From NCBI GenBank assembly GCA_963971405.1, contig OZ020488.1:43444888-43508887 (forward strand): a stretch of 64,000 bases of DNA, given 5' to 3'. Source of the DNA: Psococerastis gibbosa. Taxonomy: Eukaryota > Arthropoda > Insecta > Psocodea > Psocidae. Shown here piece by piece: positions 63,580 through 64,000 of this stretch. Each line of letters begins with the position of its first letter. Position 1 is the first letter of the stretch. The notes beneath the pieces were generated by a model. That model had not been told where the DNA came from and searched no databases. It saw nothing but the letters and a program-made list of their open reading frames with translations. A program made the position numbers and the translations under genes.

Positions 63580-64000
63580 CATGGCGGCTATTCCATTTGT
63601 CAATATTCCGTCATTTGTGCATTAATAATTGATGACATTTTAGTTTTACTCTATGTAATTGTCCATTTTCACTTTCGCATATTAAAATTGATCAATGATC
63701 ATAGAGTAAGATCACGCATTTACAAACAATAACAAACTAAAATTAAACAATGGCGTACTCAGGAGATGATAAATATTTAAATTAATTTCTTGAGAACGAA
63801 TGAATTATTTTGTAAGATAAATCATAAAATTTCTTGTAGATTATTAAATTAAAATACAGAATTCGAAAAAATTTAAAACAAAAGTGATCAATTATTGAAG
63901 AAAAGTGGAATGAGGTGTAATATTATAAATGCAACATTGTTGATATTTCCGTCAATGACACAATCAAAATTGAAGAACAACTGACAAGTGGAATAGCCGC
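63580..64000. mobile_element. Foldback element related to family F, reaching the window end
   Basis: The ends GCCATGGCGGCTATTCCATT / TTGTCAA and TTGACAAGTGGAATAGCCGC-like sequence (CTGACAAGTGGAATAGCCGC at 63981-64000) are inverted. The interior shares AAATTGATCAATGATCATA and ACAAACTAAAATTAAA with family F at 26097 and 36025. Confidence 0.65.

Overview
The window is nuclear DNA of an arthropod, most likely an insect. It is intron-rich and AT-rich, and transposon relics cover much of it. The pointers are GT-AG introns, a non-classical cadherin and a SIFamide-type receptor exon that both look arthropod, and a short degenerate TTAGG (insect telomere type) tract. The repeat landscape reminds me of large hemipteran genomes, but that is a weak impression and not a species call. 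No prokaryotic or viral gene was recognised.

Region 1 (1-39,857, + strand): almost the whole of one large cadherin gene. I joined 18 exons by splice sites and phase. They give one open frame of 1,911 residues, partial at the 5' end: the signal peptide and promoter lie left of the window. The product has 13 extracellular cadherin repeats (EC1-EC13), a membrane-adjacent domain like that of CDH23/PCDH15, one transmembrane helix, and a cytoplasmic tail with a His-rich and a Pro-rich run. The architecture best fits the Cadherin-89D type. Intron 1 holds four decayed tandem copies of the start of exon 2, one of them split by a Penelope-like element. The other introns carry SINEs, MITEs and LINE 3' ends.

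Region 2 (about 39,860-55,500): intergenic. It holds hAT-type MITEs, SINE copies, a seven-unit tandem array (45,150-46,400) that runs into a GC/CpG-rich block ending in a splice donor (about 46,400-46,617), and LINE fragments. The GC-rich block may be a non-coding first exon and promoter of the next gene.

Region 3 (55,540-64,000, + strand): the first coding exon of a rhodopsin-like neuropeptide receptor (N-terminus, TM1, TM2), very similar to SIFamide receptors. Its remaining exons lie beyond the window. The intron downstream is packed with foldback elements, SINEs and two facing copies of a 0.75-0.9 kb repeat.

The repeats can be ordered by nesting. A tRNA-derived SINE (family A) was hit by a tRNA-cloverleaf insert, by a 307-bp palindrome and by a short foldback. 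A second short repeat (family B) was hit by a 5S-rRNA-like SINE, by a GGCGCC foldback and by the 0.8-kb repeat. Many target-site duplications can be read directly: 10 bp for the 5S-like SINE, 8 bp for the poly-G MITEs, TTA for two other families. I found no unknown multi-gene system. The most unusual items are the exon fossils, the 5S-like SINE, the tRNA-cloverleaf insert and the poly-G MITE family.
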